Assembly (NCBI GenBank): GCA_964638635.1
Contig: CAZXAQ010000068.1
Coordinates: 1 to 21,624, forward strand
Source: SZUA-430 sp964638635
GTDB lineage: Bacteria; Pseudomonadota; Alphaproteobacteria; Micropepsales; Micropepsaceae
DNA: 21,624 bases
Direction: 5' to 3'
In this document: piece after piece, positions 13,829 to 21,624 of the stretch
How the letters are laid out: each line of letters opens with the position of its first letter
Position numbering within the stretch: position 1 is the first letter of the stretch
The notes under the pieces: generated by a model
What the model was told of the DNA's origin: nothing
Seen by the model: the letters and a program-made list of their open reading frames with translations, nothing else
Databases searched by the model: none
Position numbers and translations under genes: made by a program

Positions 13829-15097
13829 CTAGGCGCCTTGCTTTGCCGGCTTGGCGTCGGTTTCGACATAGTCGAGATCGAGATGGAACGTCTCTCTGAG
13901 CATGGCAAGCGCGAAGAGCGCGAGCGCGGCGGCGATCAAGCCCACGATCTCGGCCGCGTTCAAGACGCCGAACGCGGGCTTTAGAATCGCGAACAACGTC
14001 GTCATCAGAAACGCGGCGCCGCGCACGAAGTTCGGTACCGAGGTCGCGACCGTCGCGCGCAGATTGGTGCCGAACTGCTCCGCCGACAGCGTGACCAACA
14101 TCGCCCAGTACGCCGTGAAGAAGCCGAGCGCGAAGAGGAGGCCCAAGAAATAGGCCGCGGAGGGAACGGGCATGTAGTAGAATGACGCCAACGTCACCAA
14201 CGTGCCCACCAGGAAGATGCCGATTGCGAGTTTCCGGCTTTGCAGCCATTGGCTGACGAGGCCGTTGGCGACGCTGCCCAGCGTAATGCCGCAATAGAAC
14301 CAGAACACCGCCGAAGGCGCGTCGATCGGCGCGTCGAGATTGAGCGCACGGCCGAGTTCCGGCGAGAACGTGACGATGAGGCCGAGCGAGTACCAGATCG
14401 GAAGGCCGACCAGGATGCAGTTCAAGTAGCGGGAAAATCGGTTCCACGACGTGAACAGCATGAGGAAGTTGCCTCGCGCGACGTGCTCTTTGGCGGCGAG
14501 TTCCTTGAAGATGCCGGACTCCGCGACCGACAGGCGCAGCGCCAAGAGGCACAGACCCATGATGCCGCCGATGATGTAGGTCCAACGCCAGGCGAAGAAT
14601 TGGTAGGTCACCGCGGCCGCAACCGCGCCGGCGACGCCGGTCGCCACCACGATCATCGTGCCGTAGCCGCGGGTTTCCTTCGGCATCAACTCGGCGACCA
14701 GCGTGATCCCGCCTCCGATCTCGCCGGCAAGGCCCACGCCCGTGATGAAGCGGAGCAGCGCGTACTGATCGATCGGCGCGATGAACGGATCGATGAAGGT
14801 CATCTGCCCGACGAAACCGTTCAGGATGTTGCCGACCGAGTAGAGCAGGATCGACCCGAAGAGCAGTTGGATCCGCCCGATCTTGTCGCCGATGACGCCC
14901 CATACGACGCCGCCAACCAGCATGCCGATGAGCTGGGCGTTAAAGAGGTAGATTCCTTTCGTGACCAAGTCGTCGCCCGAGAAGCCAAGGTCGGTGAGGC
15001 TTGAGACCCGCAGGATTGAGAACAGGATCAGGTCGTAGACGTCGACGAAGTAGCCAAGGGCGGCAACAAGAATGGCCAAGCGAATGTTGTTCGACAT
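13829..15097 (-). CDS. MFS transporter
   Basis: 422-aa major facilitator superfamily permease with about 12 membrane segments in the inner membrane. The loop 2-3 signature is GGVVWGVIGDKIGR (62-75). Helix 1 carries GYFVDVYDLILFSI, and GVGLAGEIGGGITLVAELMPKETRG in the helix 4-5 region is typical of the proton-symporter branches close to the MHS and sugar-porter families, pointing to import of an organic acid or sugar-like solute. The substrate cannot be named. I chose the ATG at 15097; the upstream ATG at 15136 would place 13 residues before the first helix. A BsuPI-like membrane protein follows immediately. Confidence 0.9.
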   Translation of the reverse strand: MSNNIRLAILVAALGYFVDVYDLILFSILRVSSLTDLGFSGDDLVTKGIYLFNAQLIGMLVGGVVWGVIGDKIGRIQLLFGSILLYSVGNILNGFVGQMTFIDPFIAPIDQYALLRFITGVGLAGEIGGGITLVAELMPKETRGYGTMIVVATGVAGAVAAAVTYQFFAWRWTYIIGGIMGLCLLALRLSVAESGIFKELAAKEHVARGNFLMLFTSWNRFSRYLNCILVGLPIWYSLGLIVTFSPELGRALNLDAPIDAPSAVFWFYCGITLGSVANGLVSQWLQSRKLAIGIFLVGTLVTLASFYYMPVPSAAYFLGLLFALGFFTAYWAMLVTLSAEQFGTNLRATVATSVPNFVRGAAFLMTTLFAILKPAFGVLNAAEIVGLIAAALALFALAMLRETFHLDLDYVETDAKPAKQGA

Positions 15098-15337
15098 CTG
15101 AGACGGGTTCCCCGGAAGTAGCGCGATTGGCGGCACCTTGCCGATTCACCACGCAGGGGACAACCGGCGGCGACGGATGAAGTGCTTTGGTTTCCTGGCA
15201 AAGCCAGACATTGGTTGAGTGTGTCTTCCAGATCACGCCGGCTATAGATCGCAACGGCTTGATTTCGTTGACAGCGCTTGGTTTCACGACCCAGTCAAGC
15301 ACGACCTACGAAGGAATCGAGGGCGCCCCTTTTCGTT

Positions 15338-16825
15338 TCAGTTCGAGGTGGTCAGGCGGACGAAGACCATCGCGCCGTCAGGGTCGCCGCCGTAGCTGGG
15401 CTCTAAGGCATCGGGGATGAAGTTGACGCTGTAGAGGGCGCCGATGCCCAGCGCCGTGTTCTCTGCCACGGGGAAGTCGCGGATCGCGCCGACGGAGAGC
15501 TTGCCGACGGTTTCTGTCGTGGGGCCGAGCTCCGGGTTTTCGACGAGTTCGGCGCGGGCGAAGAGCGTCCAGTCGGGGTTCGGGGCGTAGGCGGTTTCGA
15601 GCGCGAGGGCGTTCGTCGTGTCGCCCTCGGACGGGTCCTTCCAGCCCCAGGCCAGCGTGGTTGACCACCAGCCTTCGTCGGCTAAGGCGACTGTGTAGAT
15701 GGCGCTGGCGGATAGTTTGGTTTCGTCGACGAGTGGCTCCAGCTGTTCGACGCTTTCCTGATCGGCCCAGGAGACTTGCAGCGACCAGTCCTCGGTCGGG
15801 TTCCAGCTCACGCGGGCGGCGACGCTGTCGAGTTTCGGGCTTTCGATGTCGAAGCGGTGTTCATCGGGCTCGCGGCCCTTAAAGGCGGAGAGTTCCAGCT
15901 TCCAGGTGTCTTTGATCCAGCCTGCAGTGAGCACGCCGAAGGCGATGTGGGTCGAGTCCAGCCAATGATGCGAGATCGGAGCCTCGGGCGACTGCATCGC
16001 CGAGAGGCGGTGCATGAATGCCGGTGGGCCGAAGGCGGGTTCGCCGGGGAGGCCCGCGTAGAGGAACAGCGCCTCGCCGTCGCCGAGTGCGAAGCTGTAG
16101 GAGGCGGAGAGTTCCATGAAGAGGTCGTGCGGGTGCTGGCGATCGACCAGGTGCGTGACCCCGTCGGCGGTTTCGCCGGCGGCCAGCAGCAGCGGGTAAC
16201 CGCGCTTGCCCATGAGCGCGTCGGGGCTCAGCATTGCGCGCAGGTTCAAGACATCTTCGCCGAAGGCGCGGCGCGCGCTGACCATGGCCATGCCGGCCAC
16301 GAACGTCTTCTCGTCGCCGCGTGGGCCATCTTGCCAATCGTAGACGAGGTTCAGGATGGCATGGGCGGAGATCGTCCAATCGCCCGCCATGTCGTGGCCC
16401 ATGTGGTGGGGCGTCGCGTCGGGTTGCCAGCTGGTGCCGGAGGCTTCGCGCGTCATCGGCACGGGCCCGAGGACGCCGGTCATGCTGGTCATCGCGCCGT
16501 GGCCGGCATGCGCGTCGTGTTGAGCGTGCGGGTCGTGCGTTCCGTGGGCGTTGTGATCGCCGTGGCCCGCGCCATGGTGATCGCCGTGCATTTTCTTGTG
16601 GTGCTCGCAATCGCCATCGTGTTTGCCGTCTTCGCAGTGCGGGCAGTGCTTGGCGTCTTTCGCGTGATCCCCGTGTGCGTCACCGTCGCAATGCGGACAG
16701 TGTTCTTCGGCTTTCGGTGCGGATTGGTGCGTCGAATGATCCGCCGCATGCGCCAGGGGAGCGGCGAAGACGGCCGCAGCAAACAACGATACGAACGGTT
16801 TGGACAAGGTACGCGCGGCTCCCAT
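15338..16825 (-). CDS. Putative metal-linked outer-membrane barrel with His/Cys-rich N-terminus
   Basis: 495-aa exported protein. A signal peptide (about 1-27, ending AAPLAHAA) is followed by an unusual segment (29-113) with 22 histidines, two CPHC motifs (43-46, 61-64), Cys73 and many Asp and Gly. The remainder (about 125-495) has alternating strands (LSVGAIRDFPVAENTALGIG and similar) as in an outer-membrane beta-barrel, and a conserved-looking DRQHPHDLFMELSASYSF. Comparable His-rich leaders occur in copper-resistance outer-membrane proteins such as PcoB/CopB, so copper or zinc binding is a reasonable inference, not shown. The chain ends in Asn rather than the usual terminal aromatic residue. 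The TonB receptor gene is divergent. Confidence 0.82.
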   Translation of the reverse strand: MGAARTLSKPFVSLFAAAVFAAPLAHAADHSTHQSAPKAEEHCPHCDGDAHGDHAKDAKHCPHCEDGKHDGDCEHHKKMHGDHHGAGHGDHNAHGTHDPHAQHDAHAGHGAMTSMTGVLGPVPMTREASGTSWQPDATPHHMGHDMAGDWTISAHAILNLVYDWQDGPRGDEKTFVAGMAMVSARRAFGEDVLNLRAMLSPDALMGKRGYPLLLAAGETADGVTHLVDRQHPHDLFMELSASYSFALGDGEALFLYAGLPGEPAFGPPAFMHRLSAMQSPEAPISHHWLDSTHIAFGVLTAGWIKDTWKLELSAFKGREPDEHRFDIESPKLDSVAARVSWNPTEDWSLQVSWADQESVEQLEPLVDETKLSASAIYTVALADEGWWSTTLAWGWKDPSEGDTTNALALETAYAPNPDWTLFARAELVENPELGPTTETVGKLSVGAIRDFPVAENTALGIGALYSVNFIPDALEPSYGGDPDGAMVFVRLTTSN

Positions 16826-17148
16826 ACGCCAAGGTATTTCCTAGCGCCGCGTGCTTACGAATGCATTAACGGATTCTTTAACCTGCGGGCTCAAACGTAG
16901 TCGCGAGGCTGTCGATGGCGGCCGCCTGAAGTGACAGGACAAGCTTCCTAACGAGGGTCCGATTCAAATCTCAGGTTGCAGTGCATGTTTCGATGCACGC
17001 TGGCTGGCTTCGGACTCAATGTGAAGTTTTTCCCGTCGGTTGCGAATTGCACGTTCCGCTAAGCAGACAACGTGATGAACCTCACATAGTTTGGCTGCTC
17101 AAGAATCTGCGATTCGTAAGCCACAAGCAGATCGTCAAATGGGGTCTC
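16826..17148. promoter_or_regulatory. Divergent control region, barrel gene / TonB receptor
   Basis: This 323-bp region separates two divergent outer-membrane genes. It contains a hairpin GTGCAT-GTTTCG-ATGCAC (16981-16998) and a Crp/Fnr-like palindrome at 17071-17086. For the barrel gene on the minus strand, TTGAGC followed about 17 nt later by GTTAAT-like sequence is a weak promoter candidate, and AGGA precedes its ATG. No convincing plus-strand -10 was found for the receptor. An in-frame extension of the receptor frame through this region has no signal-peptide character and is probably not translated. Confidence 0.4.
17071..17086. promoter_or_regulatory. Crp/Fnr-family-like operator
   Basis: CGTGA-TGAACC-TCACA matches nine of ten informative positions of the TGTGA-N6-TCACA consensus recognised by Crp-type regulators. 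It sits about 63 bp upstream of the receptor ATG, suitable for activation or repression. The regulator in this organism is not known. Confidence 0.45.
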
Positions 17149-19857
17149 ATGTCCGGTAAAATCTCCACACGCGTATGTGAAATGAATTGGCGCGGCCGTT
17201 TGCTCGCGTCGGCTGCGGTCTTGACGTTGTCGTCGACCGTCTTTGCGGCCAGCGCCTGGGCGGACGATCCGCCGCCGCCTCCGCCGGAAGAGGCGTCCGC
17301 GCCACCGCCGGCCGAAGAGGTCGGCGCCCCGCCGATGGCTGTGGAGAAAGTGGTCGTGACCGCGACACGGCGCGAGACCGCGCTCGTGAAGACGCCCGTT
17401 GCCGTCACTGCGATCAGCGGTAAGGCGCTGGAAGCGGCGGAAGTCGAGAACATTGAAGACTTGATGGCGTTGGTGCCGTCGCTGGTCGTGACCAACAACG
17501 GTCATCCGTTTGCGTTTACGACGCGAATCCGCGGCGTGGGCACGCAGGGTGACAATCCGGGTCTCGAAGCGGCCGTCGGCACGTTCGTTGATGGTGTGTA
17601 TCGTAACCGTCCCGGCATCGCGATGAGCGATGTGGGCGACATGGAGCGGGTCGAAGTTCTACGCGGGCCCCAAGGTACATTGTTCGGGCGCAACACTTCG
17701 GCCGGTATCATCAACGTCATCACGCGTAAGCCGACGTGGGACAATCAAATGTGGGCGGAAGTGACCGGCGGGTCATACGACCTTCTGGCGACGCGCGGCG
17801 GGTTCAACGCCGTCATCGCGCCCGATCAGCTTGCGATCAGGTTTAACGGCGTGCGGCAGGAGCGCGAAGGTTATATCGACGTCAACCCGGGCCGTCCTGA
17901 TGCCTATGATGGCAATGCGACGAGCTTCTGGGGCGGTCGCGGCCAGTTGCTGTGGCAACCGAACCAGGATGTAAGCTTGCGGCTCATCGGCGACTACGCC
18001 GAGCGCAAGGATCAGTGCTGCTCGGCTGTGACGCTCTTTGGCGGCAACAACGGCCGCAGTGGCGTTGCAGGCACTTCGGGTCCGGCAGTCATTAACGTGC
18101 TTGAGGCGCCCTTCGTCGGCAAAGCATCGACAAACCAAGTCGACAATCTGGTGGCGTTCGGCAATCGCTCGACTGATACGAACACCACCGACAAGGGCGT
18201 TTCAGGAGAGTTGAATTGGCGCTTCGGCGGCGTGAAGCTCACCTCGATCACATCTTATCGCGAGTGGGAGAACGACTACGGCCAAGATGCCGATTTCTCC
18301 GGCGCCGATATCTTGTACTTCCCGGATGACGGGACGAACTTCAACAAGTTCGAGACGATCACGCACGAAACCCGGTTCAACGGTGAGGCAGGCTGGGTGA
18401 ACTGGCTTATCGGCGTCTACTACTCGAACGAAGACATCACGCGGCGGCAGCGCTTGACGTTCGGCACGGATGCCGAGGCGTTCTTGAGCTTGCATCGCAT
18501 CGGTGCATTGACGACCTCATATCAAACGGCTCTCGGTGGGTTCGGTCTCGGCGCGAATCCAGTCTACGCGCTCGGTGCGGGCGACAACGACCTCTATGAG
18601 CAGAATGCAGAGTCGTTTGCGGCGTTCACGCACAACGTTTTCCATCTCACCGACGATCTCGACTTTATCGCCGGTGTGCGTTGGACGACGGAGACGAAGG
18701 AGCTAAGTTCGACCTGGCGAACGACCGGGATGAACGGTTGCGCCGCCGTCGAAGGCGCGTTGGGTCTAGATCCGGGCCGCGAAGCTCTGTTGGTGGCGTT
18801 TCCGGGATCGCCAACGACGCAAGGCCTCGTGAATCTCGCGTGCCTTCCGTTCTCGCGACGCGCCCTTGACGTGCTGACCGCATTGAGGCCGGCTGTTCAG
18901 GAGCGGACCGAAGACGAGTTCTCCGGTGTCGCGACTCTCGCCTATCAGTTCAATCCGAACGTCAACGCCTACGGGAGCTATTCGCGTGGCCATAAGGCCG
19001 GCGGCTTCAACCTTGACCGTGCGTTCAGTGATGCGGCGGGTTCGATCGTCTCTCCGGCTACGTTTCCGTTTCCCGGAGCGGTTCCTGCTCAAAATGTACG
19101 GACGCCGGATACCAGCTTTGCGGCGGAGTTGGTTGACGCGTACGAACTCGGCTTGAAGCTCGCAAGCGACGACAACACGTTCCAACTCAACACGGCGGTG
19201 TTCTACCAGGACTTCGAGAACTTCCAGCTGAACACGTTCACAGGCGTTTCCTTCATCGTAACGTCGGTGCCGGAGGTGATCAGCCAGGGCGTAGAAGCGG
19301 AAGCGTTCTGGACGCCGTTCCGCGACTTCTCGACGAACTTGGGCGTGGCATACACGGACGCGCGCTATGGCGATGATCTCGGTTCGCCTAGTCCGCCGTC
19401 AGGATTCCTTGGTCGGAACCCGGGCCTCTTTGCGTTGCCGGACGCACGCCTGACGCACTCGCCGGAATGGACGGTCACTGGCGGATGGGACTACAGCTTC
19501 CCCTTCATCGATACGCTAACGGCGAAACTGCACATGGACGGACGTTGGCAGAGCGAGATGAACACGGGTTCGAACCTCGACCCGCGCAAGGTTCAAGACG
19601 CGTACGCGGTGTTCGGTGCGAAGATCGGGTTCTATTCGGAGGACGAGTGGTTCGGGCTTGAGTTCTTTGCCCGCAACCTTTTCGACGAGCGCTACATCAA
19701 CACGGCGTTCGACTCGCCTCTGCAAGGAACTGCGATGTGCCAAACGGGCGTACCTACGATTGCCGCTTGCCCGCCGCTTCAAAATAGCAGCAGCACGATC
19801 GACGCTTTCGTCGGCGAGCCTCGGATGATTGGGGCGACGCTCAGGATCAGGAACTAG
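17149..19857 (+). CDS. TonB-dependent receptor
   Basis: 902-aa outer-membrane active-transport receptor. A signal peptide (ending about FAASAWADD) leads to a Pro/Glu-rich linker and a TonB-box-like EKVVVTATRR. The plug domain follows: TPVAVTAISGKALEAAEVEN, IRGVGTQGDNPG, GTFVDGVYRNRPGIA and ERVEVLRGPQGTLFGRNTSAG, then INVITRKP. The long barrel includes YGSYSRGHKAGGFN, AYELGLKLA, GVEAEAFWTPF and FARNLFDERYINTAF, all typical of the family. The ligand cannot be assigned. I chose the ATG at 17149 (GGGG just upstream); the ATG at 17182 (MNWRGR) also precedes the signal peptide. The chain ends in IRN instead of a terminal Phe. A strong terminator follows. Confidence 0.93.
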   Translation: MSGKISTRVCEMNWRGRLLASAAVLTLSSTVFAASAWADDPPPPPPEEASAPPPAEEVGAPPMAVEKVVVTATRRETALVKTPVAVTAISGKALEAAEVENIEDLMALVPSLVVTNNGHPFAFTTRIRGVGTQGDNPGLEAAVGTFVDGVYRNRPGIAMSDVGDMERVEVLRGPQGTLFGRNTSAGIINVITRKPTWDNQMWAEVTGGSYDLLATRGGFNAVIAPDQLAIRFNGVRQEREGYIDVNPGRPDAYDGNATSFWGGRGQLLWQPNQDVSLRLIGDYAERKDQCCSAVTLFGGNNGRSGVAGTSGPAVINVLEAPFVGKASTNQVDNLVAFGNRSTDTNTTDKGVSGELNWRFGGVKLTSITSYREWENDYGQDADFSGADILYFPDDGTNFNKFETITHETRFNGEAGWVNWLIGVYYSNEDITRRQRLTFGTDAEAFLSLHRIGALTTSYQTALGGFGLGANPVYALGAGDNDLYEQNAESFAAFTHNVFHLTDDLDFIAGVRWTTETKELSSTWRTTGMNGCAAVEGALGLDPGREALLVAFPGSPTTQGLVNLACLPFSRRALDVLTALRPAVQERTEDEFSGVATLAYQFNPNVNAYGSYSRGHKAGGFNLDRAFSDAAGSIVSPATFPFPGAVPAQNVRTPDTSFAAELVDAYELGLKLASDDNTFQLNTAVFYQDFENFQLNTFTGVSFIVTSVPEVISQGVEAEAFWTPFRDFSTNLGVAYTDARYGDDLGSPSPPSGFLGRNPGLFALPDARLTHSPEWTVTGGWDYSFPFIDTLTAKLHMDGRWQSEMNTGSNLDPRKVQDAYAVFGAKIGFYSEDEWFGLEFFARNLFDERYINTAFDSPLQGTAMCQTGVPTIAACPPLQNSSSTIDAFVGEPRMIGATLRIRN

Positions 19858-19879
19858 ACTGGATAGACTGACGTCATTC

Positions 19880-19911
19880 AAAGGGCGCCTGCAGCGATGC
19901 AGGCGCCCTTT
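19880..19911 (+). terminator. Rho-independent terminator of the TonB receptor gene
   Basis: A perfect 14-bp stem (AAAGGGCGCCTGCA pairing with TGCAGGCGCCCTTT) closed by a GCGA tetraloop of the GNRA type, followed by CTCTTT. It starts 23 nt after the receptor stop codon. This is the clearest intrinsic terminator in the window. Confidence 0.92.
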
Positions 19912-20011
19912 CTCTTTCCTGGGACAATGGGCTTTGGCCGGCACTCCTGGTGCGGTGGCAATCCGTCCAAGAGCCGGCTAGAAGCCGGCGGTTCCAGGAA
20001 GATCCAAACCC

Positions 20012-20893
20012 GTGTCGCCGCCTCATTCCACTTCGCATGCGCTTGCGTTCGGTCTTGCCGGCATCGCGCTGTTTTCCGGAATGGATGCCGTCATCAAGCA
20101 GTTGAGCCTGACCGAGCACACGTTTGTCGTGGCGGTGGGGCGGTATCTGTTTGCGTTGCCGTTTGCGCTGTTGATTTGGCACCGCGCCGGGCGGCCCGCG
20201 GTCACGCGCGAGATGTGGCGGGCGCATGGGGTGCGCGGGGCGGTGATGGCGGGCTCGGCGACGCTGTTTTTCTGGGCGCTTTCGGTCGTGCCGCTCGCTG
20301 AGGCGATCACGCTCTCGTTCATCGCGCCGTTGATCGTGCCGTTTCTGGCGGCGGCGATGTTGGGCGAGCGCCTGCGGTTGGCGAACGTTGCGGCGAGTGC
20401 GATCGGGTTTGCGGGGGCGGCGATCGCCGTCTTGGGCGGCGACGGCGCGGGCTCTGCGCCGGGGCGGCATCCGGAGCTCTACCATTGGGGTGTGGCCGCG
20501 CTCGTCGTGTTTTCCGCGGGCTACGCGCTGTCGGTCGTGCTGTTGCGCGCGCGGGCCGGGCGCGACGGCAGCGCGATCGTCGGCGTGTTGGGCACGTTGA
20601 TCCCGGGCGTGCTGGTGGCGGGCCCGGCGCTTGCGTTCGGCGAGGTGCCGGCGGCGGCGAACCTGCCGCTCTTCCTATTGATGGGCGCGCTCGGCGCGGT
20701 GTCGATGTGGATGCTGGTCGAAGCCTATGCGCGGGCCGAAGCGCAGACGCTGGCCCCGCTCGAGTTCACGGCGCTGCCGTGGGCGGCGGTGTTCGGCGCC
20801 GCGTTCTTCGGCGAGGTGCCGGGCGCGGCGCTGTGGGTGGGCGCGGCGATCATCATCGGCGCGTGTCTATGGAGCGGCTGGAAGAGCGCGTAG
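20012..20893 (+). CDS. EamA/DMT-family transporter
   Basis: 293-aa inner-membrane protein with about 10 hydrophobic segments in two EamA halves, the drug/metabolite transporter pattern. The first half has GMDAVIKQL and GRYLFALPFALLIW, then SATLFFWALSVVPLAEAITLSFIAPLIVPFLAA and LGERLRLANVAASAIGFAGAAIAV; the second ends with LAPLEFTALPWAAVFG...FFGEVPGAALWVGAAIIIGA. Exporters of amino acids or metabolites and S-adenosylmethionine importers share this form, so the substrate is open. The start is a GTG at 20012 with AGGAAG about 10 nt upstream. It is isolated behind a strong terminator and converges on a lipoprotein gene. Confidence 0.92.
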   Translation: MSPPHSTSHALAFGLAGIALFSGMDAVIKQLSLTEHTFVVAVGRYLFALPFALLIWHRAGRPAVTREMWRAHGVRGAVMAGSATLFFWALSVVPLAEAITLSFIAPLIVPFLAAAMLGERLRLANVAASAIGFAGAAIAVLGGDGAGSAPGRHPELYHWGVAALVVFSAGYALSVVLLRARAGRDGSAIVGVLGTLIPGVLVAGPALAFGEVPAAANLPLFLLMGALGAVSMWMLVEAYARAEAQTLAPLEFTALPWAAVFGAAFFGEVPGAALWVGAAIIIGACLWSGWKSA

Positions 20894-20920
20894 GCGGAAG
20901 AAACGGGCGTGGTGTAGCGG

Positions 20921-21361
20921 CTAGCGCGCCACCGGGACGTCGTCGATTTCGCTCAGCATCTGGCCGCCGCACATGATGCGCACTGCGCGGTATTGCATGG
21001 AGATCGCGGGGCCTTGGTAGCGCACGGGTTGGGTCGTCAGCACCTGGGTGACCGGGCCCGACGGCGGCGTCGCGGTTAGGATCAGCTGTTGCGTCGGCGT
21101 GGCGCTGCGGTCGGCGATGCCGGCGGTCAGCGTGACGGTGTAGCCGGGGGTGGGCATGGTGACCTGACCCGTCGCGATCAGTTGCGCCTTCGCGCCGGGG
21201 CCGGGCATGGCGTTCACCCAGGCGGCCCAGTCGCGGCTTTCGATCACCGGGCACGATGTCACCGGGTCGGGTTTGGGCGGTGCGGTCGGCTCCGGCTCGT
21301 CCGCTGCGCAGCCGGCGAGGGCGATGAAGGTGATCGCGACGGTGGCGCGGGCGAGCGTCAT
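20921..21361 (-). CDS. Lipoprotein of unknown function
   Basis: 146-aa protein with a lipoprotein signal peptide: hydrophobic residues 6-17 then LAGC with lipidated Cys18, followed by an Ala/Asp/Glu and Pro-rich linker. The mature domain (about 34-146) is beta-rich, with Cys residues in TSCPVIESRDWAAWVN and RIMCGGQM. No enzymatic motif is recognised. The residue after Cys18 is Ala, so outer-membrane sorting is likely. The ATG at 21361 has AAAGG about 8 nt upstream; a TTG lies two codons earlier. It is downstream of bpt on the same strand, with an 80-bp gap. Confidence 0.85.
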   Translation of the reverse strand: MTLARATVAITFIALAGCAADEPEPTAPPKPDPVTSCPVIESRDWAAWVNAMPGPGAKAQLIATGQVTMPTPGYTVTLTAGIADRSATPTQQLILTATPPSGPVTQVLTTQPVRYQGPAISMQYRAVRIMCGGQMLSEIDDVPVAR

Positions 21362-21441
21362 GGGCAAGGCCTTTCGTTTGCGGCGATTTGGTGCTCGGAG
21401 CTTATTTGCGAGGGGCCGGCGCGTCTAGGAAGGGCCGCGAC

Positions 21442-21624
21442 TTACGGCCGGTTCAGCGCCACCCAACCCGACGGCATGCGCGCTTCCAGCGGCGCGAAGC
21501 GGGCTTTGTACGCCATCTTGCGGCTGCCTTCGATCCAGTAGCCGAGATAGACGTAGGGCAGGGAGCGGTCGCGGGCTTGTTCGATGTGGTCGAGCACGAT
21601 GAACGTGCCGAGGCTGCGCGGCGC
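21442..21624 (-). CDS. bpt: Aspartate/glutamate leucyltransferase, C-terminal fragment
   Basis: Only the last 60 codons are inside the window; the gene continues beyond position 21624. The fragment contains SLGTFIVLDHIEQAR, LPYVYLGYWIEGSRKMAYK and ARFAPLEA, the hallmark of the ATE/Bpt C-terminal domain (GNAT-like fold). These enzymes transfer leucine or arginine from charged tRNA to protein N-termini, marking them for ClpAP degradation (N-degron pathway). Bacterial Bpt normally transfers leucine to N-terminal Asp or Glu, which I infer from the family rather than from this fragment. The stop is TAA at 21444-21442. Confidence 0.9.
   Translation of the reverse strand, partial: APRSLGTFIVLDHIEQARDRSLPYVYLGYWIEGSRKMAYKARFAPLEARMPSGWVALNRP

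Noticed and set aside
13395..14903. 502-codon minus-strand frame under the MFS and BsuPI-like genes
   Set aside because: It overlaps two well-supported genes in another frame and encodes an Arg/His-rich chain without membrane segments.
15255..15295. LacI-type operator candidate (TGACAGCGCTTGGTTTCA) upstream of the MFS gene
   Set aside because: It contains AGCGCT at its centre, but the arms match poorly on either side of the axis and there is no clear promoter next to it.
15776..16900. 374-codon frame antisense to the His-rich barrel gene
   Set aside because: Hydrophobic Val/Ile runs arise from complementing the His/Asp-rich coding sequence; no start site or family motif.
16981..17148. N-terminal extension of the TonB receptor
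   Set aside because: These 56 residues precede a good signal peptide, contain the regulatory palindromes, and would bury the export signal.

Overview
The window looks like ordinary chromosome from a high-GC alphaproteobacterium, probably of the Caulobacterales/Hyphomonadales type. Pointers are a GTTC-N7-GTTC LexA operator (the alphaproteobacterial form), a TonB-dependent receptor, TIGR02281-type membrane aspartic proteases, a leucyl/arginyl-tRNA-protein transferase fragment, and strong codon bias that produces many long antisense shadow frames. I see no phage, transposase, CRISPR array or rRNA. The only RNA gene recognised is tRNA-Gln(TTG).

Layout. 1-332: two hairpins, an SOS-type promoter with a LexA box in its spacer, and a leader. 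333-2997: ilvD (dihydroxy-acid dehydratase) followed by an overlapping APH-fold phosphotransferase. 3082-5250 (minus): a likely four-gene operon with an HdeA-like secreted protein, an EthD-domain protein, a DUF4291 protein and a second secreted protein. 5402-6588 (minus): xth (exonuclease III) and a GFA-family protein coupled by an ATGA overlap. 6649-7680: a protein made of two tandem cupin units. 7687-7761 (minus): tRNA-Gln. 7902-8275: a 28-residue ORF coupled to a protein that is only a sigma-70 region-4 helix-turn-helix. 8595-9587: dusA. 9597-11096 (minus): phosphomannomutase/phosphoglucomutase. 11164-12353 (minus): two paralogous membrane-anchored retropepsin-like proteases. 12452-13324: cobA, divergent from the proteases across an AT-rich promoter region.

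13331-15097 (minus): an MFS transporter followed directly by a membrane-anchored BsuPI-like protein. 15338-16825 (minus): a putative outer-membrane barrel with a His/Cys-rich, metal-binding-like N-terminus. 17149-19857: a divergent TonB-dependent receptor with a Crp/Fnr-like palindrome upstream and a strong intrinsic terminator. 20012-20893: an EamA/DMT transporter. 20921-21361 (minus): a lipoprotein. 21442-21624 (minus): the C-terminus of bpt, cut by the window edge.

Most genes are housekeeping or small accessory functions: branched-chain amino acid synthesis, tRNA modification, DNA repair, siroheme/cobalamin precursor synthesis, sugar-phosphate metabolism and envelope transport. The most unusual signals are regulatory: the LexA promoter in front of ilvD, and the cobA promoter, which predicts a leaderless mRNA and carries 19-bp direct repeats. 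Among proteins, the stand-alone sigma-region-4 protein, the paired proteases and the His/Cys-rich barrel next to a TonB receptor deserve attention. No complete novel defence or mobile system is evident.
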